From: Macrothele yani
Lineage: Eukaryota > Arthropoda > Arachnida > Araneae > Macrothelidae
Direction of reading: 5' to 3'
DNA: 64,000 nt
NCBI GenBank assembly: GCA_039090855.1
Contig: CM077005.1
Location: 79,108,607 to 79,172,606, forward strand
The notes below the pieces were generated by a model. The model made no database searches. It saw nothing but the letters and a program-made list of their open reading frames with translations, and had not been told where the DNA came from. The position numbers and the translations under genes were made by a program. Of the stretch, positions 23,111 through 35,734 are shown one piece after another; position 1 is the first letter of the stretch; each line of letters begins with the position of its first letter.

Positions 23111-24617
23111 AATATTCATTTTGTGGATTCGCAAAATTCCGCTTTCTCCGTCATCATTTGAGTTATTCTCGAGATTGTTGCAAAACTTAAAAAAGGGGGG
23201 GGGGGGGTCTTTTCCGTCTGGGGGCGATATTTCATCTTTCAAAACTTTCAAAAACGTAAGTTTAAACGGTGTGAAGATTCCCCCCATAACCTTAATTTAT
23301 TTTTCTCGCAATGTTTCTTCTGCTCAGTATTGCTATTAAATATCATTTTAATGCATAGGTGTGCTGATTATTTTGCTATTACTGGAAATTCTACATTTCC
23401 TCTAAAGTTTTGCCTTGGTCAGATGGGTGAAAAATGCAGCTGTTTTTCAGTGAGCTGTTCAGGTCTTCCCAGACGTTAAAAAGTACACATATAGTATTCG
23501 ATCACTACCTGATACTTTTACTTGTGATCAAGTTAAAAAAGCTTGCATGGATAAACTTATTTTAGCAAAGTTGGCATCTTTTTCATTTGTTCAGGGTTTG
23601 TACGGTCCTTAAAAGTTCTTAAGAACTCCTTAATTTCCATTTGCCTTTTTAAGGGCCCTTAAAAAGTCCTTAAGAACTCCTTAATTTCCATTTACCTTTT
23701 TAAGGGCCCTTAAGAACTTAATTTCTGTTCTGTTTTTAAGGGCTCTTAAAAAGTCCTTGAAAACACCGTAATTATATTATATTCGGTCGTTAAAAAAGGT
23801 CGTACATTTTTTTTTAACCAAAGAAATGCGCGCGTTGCGCAGGCCAGCTGGTTTCATTGATTAGCATACTGATGATGGTTTTACGTCACTAAATCGCATG
23901 TCACAAAAGTTTACCGATGTTCTGTATTGCTTTTGGCAGTTTGCCAACCAGCTACCTTCAAATCCCTTTGGTTTAGATTAGATTTATTGCAGGCTTCTTG
24001 ATTTCTTTGCGCGGGGTCAGTGCAGTTCAGATCGTTATCTTCTGTTATTTATTAGAGAATGTGGTGCAATTCCGAAAATCTGCGCTCCTGAAATCCGCAA
24101 TTGCCTAAAATCTGCGTGGATTCAAACACCGGTTACAGTTAACAGACGGGTAAAAAAAAAAGGCTTCAGAAATCGAAATTTTTTATTTTCCAGCTGACAA
24201 AAAAAAAAAAAAATGTTTAAGATATTTTTAAAGGTTTTTAAAATATTTTAAGTGTTTTCTCTATTTGAAAAATATTACTAATGATATACGTAATAGTGTT
24301 CTCCCTAGAGACTGTTTGGTGGGCGCCTGCCCAGCTGACAGTGCTTGAGCTGCCTATCACTTTTTCACCAAATCGCGACAAGCACAATACGACAAAAAAA
24401 AAAAAAAAAAGTTCACCTGAATCGTCAAAAAACGAATGCTAAAAATTGTGTTTTGTTTGTTTTTTAATCCTTGTTACCATTAAGAAATTTGCTCATTTTT
24501 ATTTTTATGTGGATAAAAATCAAACGTTTAATCTTACATCTCCCGCGCGTGCAGTCTCCGTACTGAGAATCCATGAGTTAGTTCTGTTAACTGCTAGGAG
24601 TTCGACATAAGGGGAGG

Positions 24618-24643
24618 GTGTGTGTTTGTGTGTGTGTGTGTGT
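24618..24643. repeat. (GT)n microsatellite
   Basis: GT dinucleotides with a small interruption. Confidence 0.85.
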
Positions 24644-24875
24644 CTTTCAAGTGTTTTAGTGAACTGGGGGAGATAGATGGCAGAAAAGGGGAGGGTGATA
24701 TTGGGTGGGTCCAGCAGAATGCGACAAGAGCAAGAGGGAAAAACTTGCTCTTCAGCTCACATGATTGCTGACCTTAAATGAAAAACACATTTTTGCGAGA
24801 ATTTTTCAGACAGCTGTCTGAAATTTCTATAAGCACCATAAATCCTTGTTACGAATGGATCTGCAATATTTCGCC

Positions 24876-24996
24876 TGAATTGTTTAATAACTTTTTAAAC
24901 TAGCCATGGAAATTTTAATTAAACATTCCTGTGTGCCTGTCCCTCGTAAATCTCAATAAAAATGTTCATGGCTAATTAAAAAGTTTTTAACCAATT
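24876..24996. repeat. Short foldback sequence
   Basis: TTTAATAACTTTTTAA followed by CTAGCCATGGAAATTTT faces AAAATGTTCATGGCTA and TTAAAAAGTTTTTAA. Arms are about 37 bp with a spacer of about 45 bp. It may be a small MITE. Confidence 0.6.
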
Positions 24997-25927
24997 AAAG
25001 CAAAATTCTGAGAGTTGACTACTCTTAGCTGATTATGGAGTGGGTAAAAATTTCAGCCAGTTTCATAAAGAATTTACAATGATGAGTTTTCTTATTTTTT
25101 TTTTTATCCAGTCTACTGGCAAAACCTTTGTAGCAAACAGGGAACCCTGCTCTTACGTAATGCAGTTACAGGAGATGGTGACCCCTCCTGCTTTCCCCAC
25201 CATCCCACTTGTTGAATTTAACAGACAAGAAGAAGTTTTGTTTCAAAGTTGATAAGCTGCTCTTTCCTTTGTATGCTACACTATGGATATTTGTTGAATA
25301 CTGTATAAATAAAAATAGGCTTTTTTAATGTGAAACATTTGAGTATGATACAGTATTTTGTCATTTACAGTAGTACAGGAATTGCGATAATTCAAAAGAA
25401 AAATGTATGGCGTGTGAACAATGGACAGAATGTCACGCAAGGACGGGGTGCTGGTTGATGAATGTCAAATAATTCCCGCACTTCAAACCCCAGTGTCGCA
25501 CACTGGTGAAATAAAAAAAGGGGGGGGGGGGTATATACGTACATATAATGTTTACCGCGATGCAATTACTTTACTGTAATGTCAAAACCATGATAAAATT
25601 AATTCAACTACAGAGAAATGTGCCATCTGCTAGATTTAACAAGCGATCAGCACTTTTATTGTGCAATTGTGTTCATCACTGCAAGCTTACTTAGCATTAG
25701 TTTTTTTTTTTTTTTGATGGAATGTTTGCCAGCCAGAATGTTTGATTGACATATACTGTATTTTACAAATAAAAATTCAATTAATTTATATAGTACTGTA
25801 TTATGAATTTGTTCCCTATATTTTACTTACTTATTAAATACTGTACAGATATCTACATAAATTCCAAATACTACTAATTACAGTATTACATACATACATA
25901 CCATCCTATTTGAATTAGTATTATATA

Positions 25928-25992
25928 GTTTAGAGAACCTGTGTGTGTTTACAGTACATATGTACTAGTAAACACACACAGGTTCTCTAAAA
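25928..25992. repeat. Near-perfect palindrome
   Basis: TTTAGAGAACCTGTGTGTG and its exact complement CACACACAGGTTCTCTAAA flank a core of about 20 bp that is itself palindromic (AGTACATATGTACT). Arms are about 24 bp. Confidence 0.9.
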
Positions 25993-26059
25993 TCCGCAAA
26001 ATTCTAAAATCTGCACAACCTCTGGAACCAAGTTGTGCGTATTTTCGGAATTTTATTGT

Positions 26060-26560
26060 ACTAAGTAAAGAGCTTAGAGCTTCTGTCTTTTCAGCTAGAC
26101 AGAAATATGTTCAATATTTAGATGCCGAAAAAAAAAAAAAAAATGTGCCGAGAAACATCTGGGAGAAAACGTAAATTGATTGAGGAGGAATTGCAAATGC
26201 TTAGTACAAAAAACTGAAAGTAGAAAAAAATATTGCCAAATTAGAGGAAATGTGCAGATGACCTTGCCGCCCAAGGGGAATTGATGAGAGATATGAACTG
26301 CTTCCTTCAGCTCATATAGCAGAGCATAAAGCTGCTATAAAAAATTGCTCCAACAAGACAGGCTAGGCATGTTAGAGAAACTGGTCACAACGTGGACTGG
26401 AATTCCTTTAAAATTGTCAGTTTTGAAAGTAATTTTCAAGAAAAGAAAGCTAAAAGAAGGAATAGAGATTGAAAAAATCAGAATTCCACCAAGAATGACT
26501 GCAGAGGATTATCCCTGCCTAACATCTGGCAGGATTTGGTGAAAAATAACTGTAACCGTG
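26060..26560 (+). pseudogene. Transposase coiled-coil region relic
   Basis: Frames here read LRASVFSARQKYVQYLDAEKK and then, after a shift caused by an A run, KRKLIEEELQMLSTK. A long Lys/Glu-rich helix following an ARQKY block resembles the C-terminal coil of some hAT-type transposases from invertebrates. No catalytic domain remains. The 65-codon frame at 26345-26542 is in line with it but unrecognised. The assignment is by pattern and context and is moderate at best. Confidence 0.4.
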
Positions 26561-27214
26561 ATAGTGACAAGAAAAAGTGACAAGAGACATCCTGAAGAAG
26601 GAAAAGTTTTCTCTGAAAAATTGCAATTAAAATAAAAAATTCCTAGTAAAAATCCCCATAATAGAAATTTTGATTAGTAATTGAATTAAGAAACTAGGAA
26701 GCTAATTTTCAACATGAGCTTTATTCTATTTTTAGCCAACAATTCTGCTAGAACTTTGTAAACATGGCTTTAGATTGCTTACCATCTGTGAGGTGTGTTT
26801 GTATTGCTACTGCACATATGCTATTTGAAAAAGGATTCAATCGTTCTACCCAAGGGTGTGTCAGCAAGGTGCATTACAGAAGAGTTACCTTCTGATTCTC
26901 CTGGAAGACTCCCATTACCTTTGCTGAACAATTCTTACCAAATAATTTTTAACCCCCATATATGTATCACTGTGGCATAAGTTTTGATCATTGCATCATT
27001 CATCCACTTGTATGAAAAGTGACATACCAAATTTGACCTTTCAAAAATTAATAAGGAAAAAAATGAAGAATTGGCAGAAATTACCATGAAGTTACAAAAA
27101 AGGAGCTGAAAAATTGATTTCATTGTAGGCCTACATCCTTTGTTTGACCTCAAAAAAGTGAATATGTACATAATATAATTTCTTTGCAGTCATTGTTAAA
27201 TTGCATTACTGTTT

Positions 27215-29000
27215 TTAGCATTACTGTTATCCTTGTCCGTCCGTGTGTACCCACGAAATCTCTGCAACTATTAGTCTGATTTGAAAAATTCTTTTTGCAT
27301 TGGGAAGCTTGAAATATGCGAATGGTGATCCTTTATTTCGTTTTTTTTTTATTACGATGTGCAATTTCGCCGCTAGAGGGCGTAAATGCAGATGATGTCG
27401 AATTCCAAAATACGTTTTATTCCACATATTTGCTTTTAAACATCCGATTGAAAGAATTCTTTTATCTTTTGATTCTATTTATGTCGAAGAGTATTTTAGA
27501 TATAGTTACATTTTTAAATTACGCATAGATTTCCTGTTAGGGGCGTAAAAGTAAATTACATTTTTCTCGATAATTCTTCCAAAACTCCGATTTGAAATTT
27601 TTTTTCTTCAGTGGATACACCTCCGGATGGAAAATCTTTTGTATATAATTTCTAATTTTTGGTAAAGTATACTTTGGCCACCAGGGGCGTAAGGGTTAAT
27701 TTTTGCTTCTGATGTGTTTGCCATAAAATCTGAGCTTCTAAAATATCGTTTGAAAAAATTATTTCGTGGACACACATCGATAAACATCGATAAACCTTTT
27801 CGGAACATTTTCTTTTTAAAATATTGCACAGTTTCTCTGCTAGGGGCGTAGATGTATATCTTATTTTTGTGAATATCTCTACTTCTAGGAGTCCGATTTG
27901 AAAAATTCCTTCTTTGTTGGATAGTGTTTTCAGTATGACATGTTTTTCATATAATTTAAAAAATTTCAAGTAATTCATAGGCTTTCTGCTAGGGGCGTAA
28001 AGGTAAATTGCTTTCCCCCTATATCTCTGCTTCTAAATCTCAGATTTGAAAAATTCTTTCTGCACTGAATACAGCTCCTGATGGAAAATCCTTTGCACAT
28101 AATTTCTAATTTTTTTAAAAACGGTTTGGCCACCAGGTGGCGTAAGTCTTAATTTTCGCTTCTGATGTATTTGCAGCACAATATGAGCTTCTAAAATCTC
28201 GATTGCAAAAAAGTCGTTTGTTGACTGATGCTACTCATGTCGACAGACCTTTTAGGAACATTTTCTTCTTGAAATAATGCATGGTTTCTACGCCAGGGGC
28301 GTATATATGTATATCTTATTTTTGTCAATATCTCTACTTCTAGGAGACCGATTTGAAAAATTCCTTCTTTGTTGGATAGTGTTTCCAATGCGAAATGTTT
28401 TTTTTATAAATTCAAAATTTTCAAGTAAATCATAGACTTTTCCGCTAGGGTGCACAAAGGTAAATTGCATTTTCTGCGTTATTTCTGCTCTAAAACTCCG
28501 ATTTGAGAAATTCTTTCTGTATCGCATACAAGACATGATGGAAAATATTTTTTACCTAATTTCTAATGTTTGGTAAAGAATGGTTTGACCACCAGGGGTC
28601 ATAAGTGTTAATTTCTGCTTCTGATGTATTTGAATTAAAATCTGGGCTCCTGAAAACTCGACTAATTTTTTTTTCTTTTCTTGGACCGATAGCGCTCATA
28701 TGGATCAACCTTTTGAGAGTACTTTCTTCCTAAAATAATGCATGGTTTTCACACCAGGGGACGTAAAGTCACATCTTATTTTTGTTTTAGAGTTCGTTCG
28801 TAAGGTCATGATTCCGTTTACAGCAATATCTGAGGGATTAAAAACCTGATTGAAAAACTTCTTTCTTCCGTCAGATACTATTGTTTTCCATACCGGTTCC
28901 ATTGACTTTGAATAGCTTTGATAAATTTAATTTGCGTCAGAACGGATTGAAAAGACTTGCTTATTACACCTGAAAATTCGGTGTCATCTTTCTTGTTTAA
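27215..29000 (+). repeat. Repeat A array, copy 3
   Basis: Nearly full length: GTCCGTCCGTG head at 27235, CCGCTAGAGGGCG at about 27369, then cores near 27537, 27680, 27840, 27991, 28131, 28297, 28444, 28591 and 28755. It ends with the CATACCGGTTCCATTGACTT tail and CATCTTTCTTG near 28990. Monomers follow the three-type order described for copy 5. Confidence 0.88.
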
Positions 29001-30296
29001 GTTTAAGAGCAAAAAAGATGTATAATAGAAGTAAAAATTCTGAAGGAAATTTCATAGGTATCTTGTTGTTACTGCAGTTTGTTTCAGCTTTTACACCTAT
29101 ACACACTGCCAAATGTTTAAAATCAACCTGTATTAAGTGTATGGAAGAAGTTACTACAAGTGCTACAGCTGTAGAATCAAAAATAAAATAAAAATAAAAA
29201 TGCAACAGTTACACAAGCAAAAATGTGTTATTCATCCAAATCTACGAAAACCAAAATTTTCTCCAGATTTGGGAATTCGGAAGTTGTGTAGTAAATAAAA
29301 AAATAAATAAATACTTAAAAGAAAGTGGTGCATCACTGTTCAGTTTTGATTCTTTGAATTCTGCCAATGTAGTTTTGAAATTTATGCAAGCATTTTTATC
29401 GAACTTAGGGCTTTCAATTCCGATGATATGATTTAAGTTATGATGAACTTGTTTGTTTCGATTTGATTTAGATAGTGTGTTTACTTGCTTCATTACCCTA
29501 AAAAAAGTCTAACAAGCTGTGCTGCATTTTTATAAAAGTATTATTTTTCCAGCTGCGGCACTTGTAGTGATGCCACCCACAGAATTATTGCATTTAGTTT
29601 CTTAGCCTGTGTCCGTACATATTTGTAAAAGTAATTCTAATGGAAGGAATTAAGTTATTGAATGGAAAGGTAAAGATACCAAAAATTTTAAAGACTGACA
29701 ATCACAGCCATATGAAATTCTAAGCTGTATTTGTAATACTGTTTTTGTTAAAATGAATTTGTAAATTAATTAAAAAATATAAATTCGGATAAACTTTGAA
29801 GGAAAAACAAATGCAAATTCAAAAAGTTTCTGAAACCACAAAGATGGGCCTATAATAACAATTAATGGGTGAAAATTTGTTGAAAATTGAAATTCCAAAG
29901 TAAATAAATTTTATGCTTACACCACAATACGAAGAAGCAGAGTGTTAGTTCTGTAGATGCAAAGATATGCTTCAGGACAAATAATGGATCCAGCATTACC
30001 GGTAAGTAATGTATATAAGGAACTTTTAAGTTAGTTGGTTTTTCTGTTGGAGTATTTTGGTTTATTTTAGTAGAACTAATTTTAATTCATATAATTGTGC
30101 AATGGAATATTCATTAGTTTCAACAAAATTGATTTATTGTGTTAAAATGACTTATGTTGTAATAGTTAACTCACATTTTGTATATTGTGTATATTTGCAT
30201 GCAGCGATTATGAAGTCCTTAAAAAATATTTAAAGGTCCTTAAAAATAGCCTGAAAGTCCTTAAGAACTCCTTAATTTCCATTTTCAAAAAAGAGT
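29001..30296. other. Right part of the transposon, no gene seen
   Basis: AT-rich with A-rich tracts. Short open frames on both strands (29225-29493) overlap each other and match nothing I know. Confidence 0.5.
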
Positions 30297-31098
30297 ATGA
30301 ACCCTGTTGTTGCGTCAATGTTAGAATCATTTAAAAAGTTCCAGACTCTGAAACCGATGGTACCTTTCCTGTACGAAGCCGTGTTGGACCTGGTTTCCCA
30401 GTTAATGAAAAAAATTGTCAAAAAGGAAGTTCTGGAATGTACTGAAGCTCCTGAAAATCATTATCTGCATATTTTACCAGAATATCCTTGCGAAATTATC
30501 TTCTGAAAAACCTGGAAAACTCAGGGAATTTTAAAAGCCAATATGAGTGGCAACCCTGATATAACTTCTTTAATTATATTATGCTCTAGGTCCAGAAATT
30601 GGAACCATTTTTGCTCCAAACATTGCTTATAGTCAGCGATGGGATGCATGCCATTGATGGAACTAACCTCTGCTGTTTAGTGACAAAGGGCGAAAACTTC
30701 AATGAAGGGAACATGGCAGAATCACTAAATTTCTCAAATACCAATTTCATCATCATACCAATTTCTGCAGCATCATCTTAAAACTTGAGATATACGCATT
30801 TGTGAATTGAAAATTTTGAATACAGACCCTTACAACAAGAATGCAAAACATGGGGAAAAAAAAAAAAAAAAAACAGGAAAGAAAGAAAAGAAAAAAAATG
30901 TTTTTCATTTCATCTTATAAAAAAAATGTGGGTTCTGATTTGTTATCATAAAAGATAAATTTTCCTGAGCATCCAGGATGCTTCTATATCCCGGGCAGGT
31001 AAATAATTTCTGCACATGCCCAGCTGGGCATGTAACTTTTCAGATATTTTTTTCAAGTCTTGATTTTCAATTGCACTGCACTAATGGAAGGGAGAATA

Positions 31099-32323
31099 CA
31101 TTGAAGTGCCAGACAAACTGGTACAGACGAGCTTATGCAAAATACATAGCAATGTCACCTATGCGCGTACTCAGTTGCGTCCGCCAGTGCGTATATAAAG
31201 CGATAGACATCCTTGCCAGCTGTCAGAGCTGTTTTCGGCATGAGAATGACAAGTCATAACGATTAAAGCAATTTTCAACGCGGTGTCATAGTAGGCACTC
31301 GTGAGATGGGCCATAGTATTTCGGAGGTAGAAACGAAGTTCGAATTTTCATGGACGACCATTGCAAGGGTGTACCGTGACTACACGAATTCCGGCAAAAC
31401 CTCCAACCTACGATACCAGTGTGGCCATAATAAGACATTGGGTGGACGTGACCATCGTCGGCTGTCAAGAATCGTTTCACGCGATGGGCATGCAACACTC
31501 TCGCAGGTATCATTGGAATTCAATGCTGGAGCCTCAACAAGCATCAGCGTCCGGACTGGGCAATGTACCCTGCACGATATGGGCTTTGGGAGCCGACGCC
31601 CAACTCGAATCCCCTTGATGGGGATGCACGACACAGAGCTATGCACCTCCATTGGGCATGGCAACACCACTACTGGATGCTTGATGACTGGAAACAAATA
31701 GCCTGGTCTGACGAGTCGCTTTACCAACTGTATCGGGCAGATGGAAGGATTCGTGAGTGGCGCAAACTCCATGAAGCCATGGATCCCGCCTGTCAACAGG
31801 GAAATGTACCGGCTAGTAGGGGGTCCATAATGGTATGGAGTGTGTTTAGCTGGACTTCACTGGGACCCCTGGTACATCTACAAACGTCTGTGACCGGCTA
31901 ACGCTATGTGCGCATCCTTTCTGACGGGGTACAACACCTGCTCATGTCCTGCATTCATGCTGATGGGTTGGGCCTGTTCCAACAGGACAATGCACTTCCA
32001 CACAAGTGTCGGGACGCCACATAACGGGTTGAGGAGCATTCATCTGAGTTTGGGGTGTTGCCATTCCCACCCAAGTTCCCAGATCTGAACGTGATAGAAC
32101 ACATTTGGGATGCCGTGCAATGCGCTATGGAACACAGAAATCCGAGACCTCGGAATACACCTGAATTGTGGAGCGCTCTGCAGGAAGTATGGTGTGCTTT
32201 GCCTACAACATATTTCCAGAAGCTAGTGGAGTCCATGCCCCGTCATATTTTTGCAGTCCTGCGCTCCCGTGGGGGACCTACCAAGTATTAGACTGGTGTA
32301 CCAGTTTTTCTGGCACTTCAGTG
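31099..32323 (+). mobile_element. Tc1-like transposon, complete ends
   Basis: Ends are CATTGAAGTGCCAGACAAAC and, on the opposite strand, CACTGAAGTGCCAGAAAAAC, extending about 30 bp. TA abuts each end (31097-31098 and 32324-32325). Its length of 1225 bp is typical. It landed 36 bp beyond the end of the outer transposon at 31062. Confidence 0.93.
31257..32291 (+). pseudogene. Tc1 transposase, frameshifted
   Basis: The N-terminal part (31306-31560) is the helix-turn-helix region: GHSISEVETKFEFSWTTIARVYRDY and GGRDHRRLSRIV. A frame change near 31560 leads to the DDE domain: WSDES (about 31709-31723, first catalytic Asp in WSDE), REWRKLHEAMD, GSIMVWSVFSW, a FQQDNAL block (about 31978-31998) with the second Asp, then FPDLNVIEHIWDAV (about 32083-32120) with Glu as the third residue. 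A stop after TSVTG (31899-31901) and another frame change break it. The catalytic triad is still readable. Confidence 0.92.
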
Positions 32324-32469
32324 TATATGAAGATAACTGCAGGAAAGTGTAGATATCTTAGTAATGGACTGACTCTCCAGGCAGGAAGATGTCTTCATGG
32401 GAAACTTAATAGTCCCTTGATTCAGGTTGACCCATGCCTAATGCCCAGGCATATTTAAACTTTGTTGCT

Positions 32470-32640
32470 GAGCACATTCATCCATTTATCCATCCCTCCA
32501 GGGCCACTCTTTATTCCCTGGTGATAGATGCTTCCTGAAACATGGAGAATTTTTGCTCCTGCTTCATTTGCCATCTCAGTCCCCAAACCTCCATCCCATG
32601 CAGCATTTGTGGGATGAAGTCAAATACAACGTCAGATCAT
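32470..32640 (+). pseudogene. Second, older Tc1 C-terminal relic
   Basis: A short stretch reads SPNLHPMQHLWDEVKYNVRS in one frame, matching the SPDLNPIEHLWDE block of Tc1 transposases. Upstream pieces (about 32420-32560) are too decayed to align with confidence. Confidence 0.5.
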
Positions 32641-33519
32641 AGAAATCAATGGGGAGTGAATTCCTTTAAGTATTGATTCTTCATAATTACATGAAAGGCA
32701 TATACAAATTCATTATTGGCACATAGGTGCCATATTATCTGTTTCCCGCAGGGTTCCCACAGTCCTTGAGAGTCTGAAAACTCCTTGAATTTAATTTTCC
32801 TTTTCAAGGACCTTTGAAAGTCCTTGAATTTTGTAACAGTCCTTGAAAAGTACTTGAAATCCCACCCCCCTCCCCAAATATCAAAATAGCCGCAGTTCAT
32901 TGAAGAGAAGCTATCGCCAAAATGTCGCAGGTTGCCGTGCTGTATTGTAGAATGGTCTTTTGGAATCAGGAGTACATAGCTGTCACATTTCCAGTTTTCA
33001 CTCGGTTGTGATTCTGAACTACAAAAGCGCAAGGCTGCCAGTGGCGACTAAATAGGCGGCTATTGCTTCTATTTTTGATGACAGGCGACTATGGCTACTA
33101 TTTCTTACAAAAAACAGCCAAAAGCAACTATTTTCAGAAAAACCTTGAACTATTTTAATTGTAAGGCTACTATATAAAAAAAAAAAAAACGTAATTTGTG
33201 TTGCATATATCGATGAGCTTGTATAACATCACTTTTAATATTGATACACGTGAATATCAACTTTGATATCGATATGTATGTGTCAAATCCATCGTTCATA
33301 TGCATCCTGGAAATGTCCTAAAATTCTGTTACATGACCTGGAATTTTATCCATTTCTGCTTTTTTGTCCCTGCACGATGTTTTGTAATTGAAGATTTTTC
33401 TACTGACATAACTTATGTCTGACAAATTTCCCTCCCCACCCCCTGCAAAATGTGTGTGTGTGTGTGTGGGGGGGGGTGCTATCGGTTTTCTTGTTCAGGG
33501 GGACTGAAGCTGCGTTATT

Positions 33520-35000
33520 AGCATCTTTTGCATCATGCTTATGTTATCACTTTGTCTGTCCTCCCGGGCAGGCCATATCTCTGCAATTATTAATTTGATT
33601 TGTAAATTATTTTTGTATTGGGAAGCTCAAAATGTGAGAATGATGATCCATTCATTCCAACTTCACCGCTAGAGGGCGCAAATGGAGATCGTATTGAATT
33701 TTAAATGCATTTCATATATTTGCTTCTAAATATCCAATTGAAAAAAATATTTTTCCTTTCAATGACATTTATATCGAAGACTATTTTAGTTACAATCCCT
33801 TCTTTAAATAATGCATAAATTTTCAGTTAGGGGCGTAAAGGTAAACCACGATTTTCCCAATATCTCCGCTTCAAAAGTCCAATTTGAAAAATTCTTTGTA
33901 AGTCGGATACAGCTTTTGAGGTTGAAATGTTTTGATACAAATTCTCATTTATGGTAAAGAATGGTTTGGCCACCAGGGGGCGTAAATGTTATTTTTGGCT
34001 TGTGATGTATTTGCAACAAAATCTGAGCTGGAAACTCGATTGAAAAAATGCGTTTCCTGCTTAAAATAGTGCACAATTTTTCCACCAGGGGCGTACACAT
34101 ATATCTTAATTTTGGTCCATATCTCTGTTTCTAGGAGTCCGATTTGAAAATTTTTTTCTTTGTTGGAGAACATTTTTGGTGCAAAATGTTTTTCATAAAA
34201 TTTAAAATATTTCTTAACGCACAAGTGTGCCACTAGAGGGCGTAAGTTCACATTTCCGATTACAGCAATATCTGCGGACTAAAAGCACAACTGAAAAATA
34301 TTCTCTTTTGATCAGATACCTAACTATGAAAATTCCTTATTTGTATTTTCTTCACAAAATAATGCACAATTTCGCCTACTAGGGGTGCAAATATTTAATC
34401 TATTTTTCTTAATATCTGTACTGCTAAATGTCCAATTAAAAAAATTCTTTTAGTACCAGATACCATTTACCTTGTGGAACACTTTAGGTTTGTGTTTGAG
34501 GAGGTTTGTGGTTCGCATTCTGACGCTAGGTGATGTTTGTGTACTTCTGTTTGCAGGCTATCTCTGCCTATAAAAACCCTATTGAGAAATTTCTTTTTTT
34601 TTACTGTATGCCATTTGCTATAATAAAGATGGAGAGTGAATAAGATTTTTGCTACAATAAGAAGATCCTCTGCAAATAATGTACAACTTTCCCCCTGGAG
34701 GTTGTAAAGGTCAAAACTTTTTCTTGCTATCTGTGCTTCCAGGAGACATATTTGAAAAGTTTTTTTCCTTAGCATAGCTTTTGCTATGAAGAATGCTTTT
34801 CTCCTGTTTTCAACTTTTCCATTATGCAAAATTCTTCCGCTGAAACGCCTGGTTATATCATGTTTCCTTCTATATCTCTCCTTTTAACTGATCAATTTGA
34901 AAATCTTTTTTGTCTCTTAATACCTTCCTTCTGCTATGGAAACATTTTTGTGCCATTTGTTAATTTTCGTAACATATTTTTTAGCCACTGGGGGAAGTAA
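33520..35000 (+). repeat. Repeat A array, copy 4
   Basis: The head is modified (GTCTGTCCTCCCGGGCAGG near 33553). Cores include CCGCTAGAGGGCG (33668), GTTAGGGGCG (33828), CCACCAGGGGGCG (33970), CCACCAGGGGCG (34082) and CCACTAGAGGGCG (34230). The far end is more divergent than in copy 5. Confidence 0.82.
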
Positions 35001-35734
35001 ATAGCTGCTTTGTGTGTGTGTGTGTGTGTGGGGGGGGGTATTTTACCTTTACTGAAATTTTGTAGTGAATACTTTATATAAAAATTTGCCATAAAATCAG
35101 ATTGCTTTCTAATATCAGAAACGTAAATCTAGTTGTTTCTTAGTATTTTCTGAGATTGCCATGATCACTAATGAATGCAATTGCACACAGCAATTGGACA
35201 CAAGGTTTTTCCGTTATTCTGTTTCATTTCACGTTGGAAATTTTTGTGCATACTTTGTTTGCTGGCGAGTACTAATTTAAAACATAGCTACAGCATCGAT
35301 ATTATGTTGAAAATTCCTTCCCTAAATAAAATGTAACACAAATACTTGCTCCCATGAATATGAAAAGCATTGAAAAAGTTCTAGATATTTCACTTTTCCT
35401 CACCCTTAAATTTCCAATGTAAGCATTATTTCAAAATAATTAAATATAAATAATATTTTATGTATTGATTGTGTGGTATAGGAAAGCATTTCAAGAGAAA
35501 TGTCACATACCTATGTATTTTTGAGTTTTATGGGGTTTTTTTTTATTCTGTAATTTGCTTCAATAATTGAACTAAAGCCCAAGTAGAAAAATAAAGTTTT
35601 CTCAAAATCAGTGTAGTATACTGTGTATAAAAGTGTAGTAGATATTAATTAAACTTGGTCACATTTTCAGTGACAGTTTTGGTATTTCAGTATTTATCTG
35701 TGATCCTAAGTTTCTGATTAGCTGCAGCAGACAT

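Larger units (their letters stand above)
24060..26061. mobile_element. Possible pogo-like element (weak ends)
   Basis: AATTCCGAAAATCTGCG near 24064 faces CGTATTTTCGGAATT near 26038, with further AAATCYGCRNAA motifs just inside both. This resembles the end structure of the pogo-like elements at 12188 and 20016. A TA flank is clear only on the right, so the call is tentative. Confidence 0.4.
23592..30306. mobile_element. CAGGG-ended transposon, innermost large one
   Basis: Left end CAGGGTTTGTACGG and right end (opposite strand) CAGGGTTCATACTC. TTGTT abuts both ends (23587-23591 and 30307-30311). Both subterminal regions carry CCTTAAGAACTCCTTAATTTCCATTT-type repeats, twice at the left. It contains a coiled-coil transposase-like relic (26060-26290) and repeat A copy 3. 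Confidence 0.82.
21898..30558. mobile_element. CAGGG-ended transposon, exact 5-bp duplication
   Basis: The first and last ten bases are perfect inverted repeats (CAGGGTTGCC and GGCAACCCTG), followed on both sides by CCAGGNAAA and TCAGGGAA-type motifs. ATATA abuts both ends (21893-21897 and 30559-30563). It holds a 48-bp minisatellite, repeat B copy 2 and another transposon at 23592-30306. Confidence 0.85.
18994..31062. mobile_element. Outer DNA transposon, 5-bp duplication (hAT-like)
   Basis: The left end is CAGGGCTTGAAAAACAT and the right end on the opposite strand is CAAGACTTGAAAAAAAT. Both are followed by GGCATG and GCAGGTAAATAA-type subterminal motifs. ATTTT abuts both ends (18989-18993 and 31063-31067). 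The interior is almost entirely other transposons, explaining the 12 kb span. hAT groups with 5-bp duplications have been described; assignment is by end type only. Confidence 0.72.

Noticed and set aside
18994..31062. An 8-bp duplication for the outer transposon
   Set aside because: The 8 bases on each side (TGCATTTT and ATTTTCAA) do not match; only the 5-bp ATTTT does.
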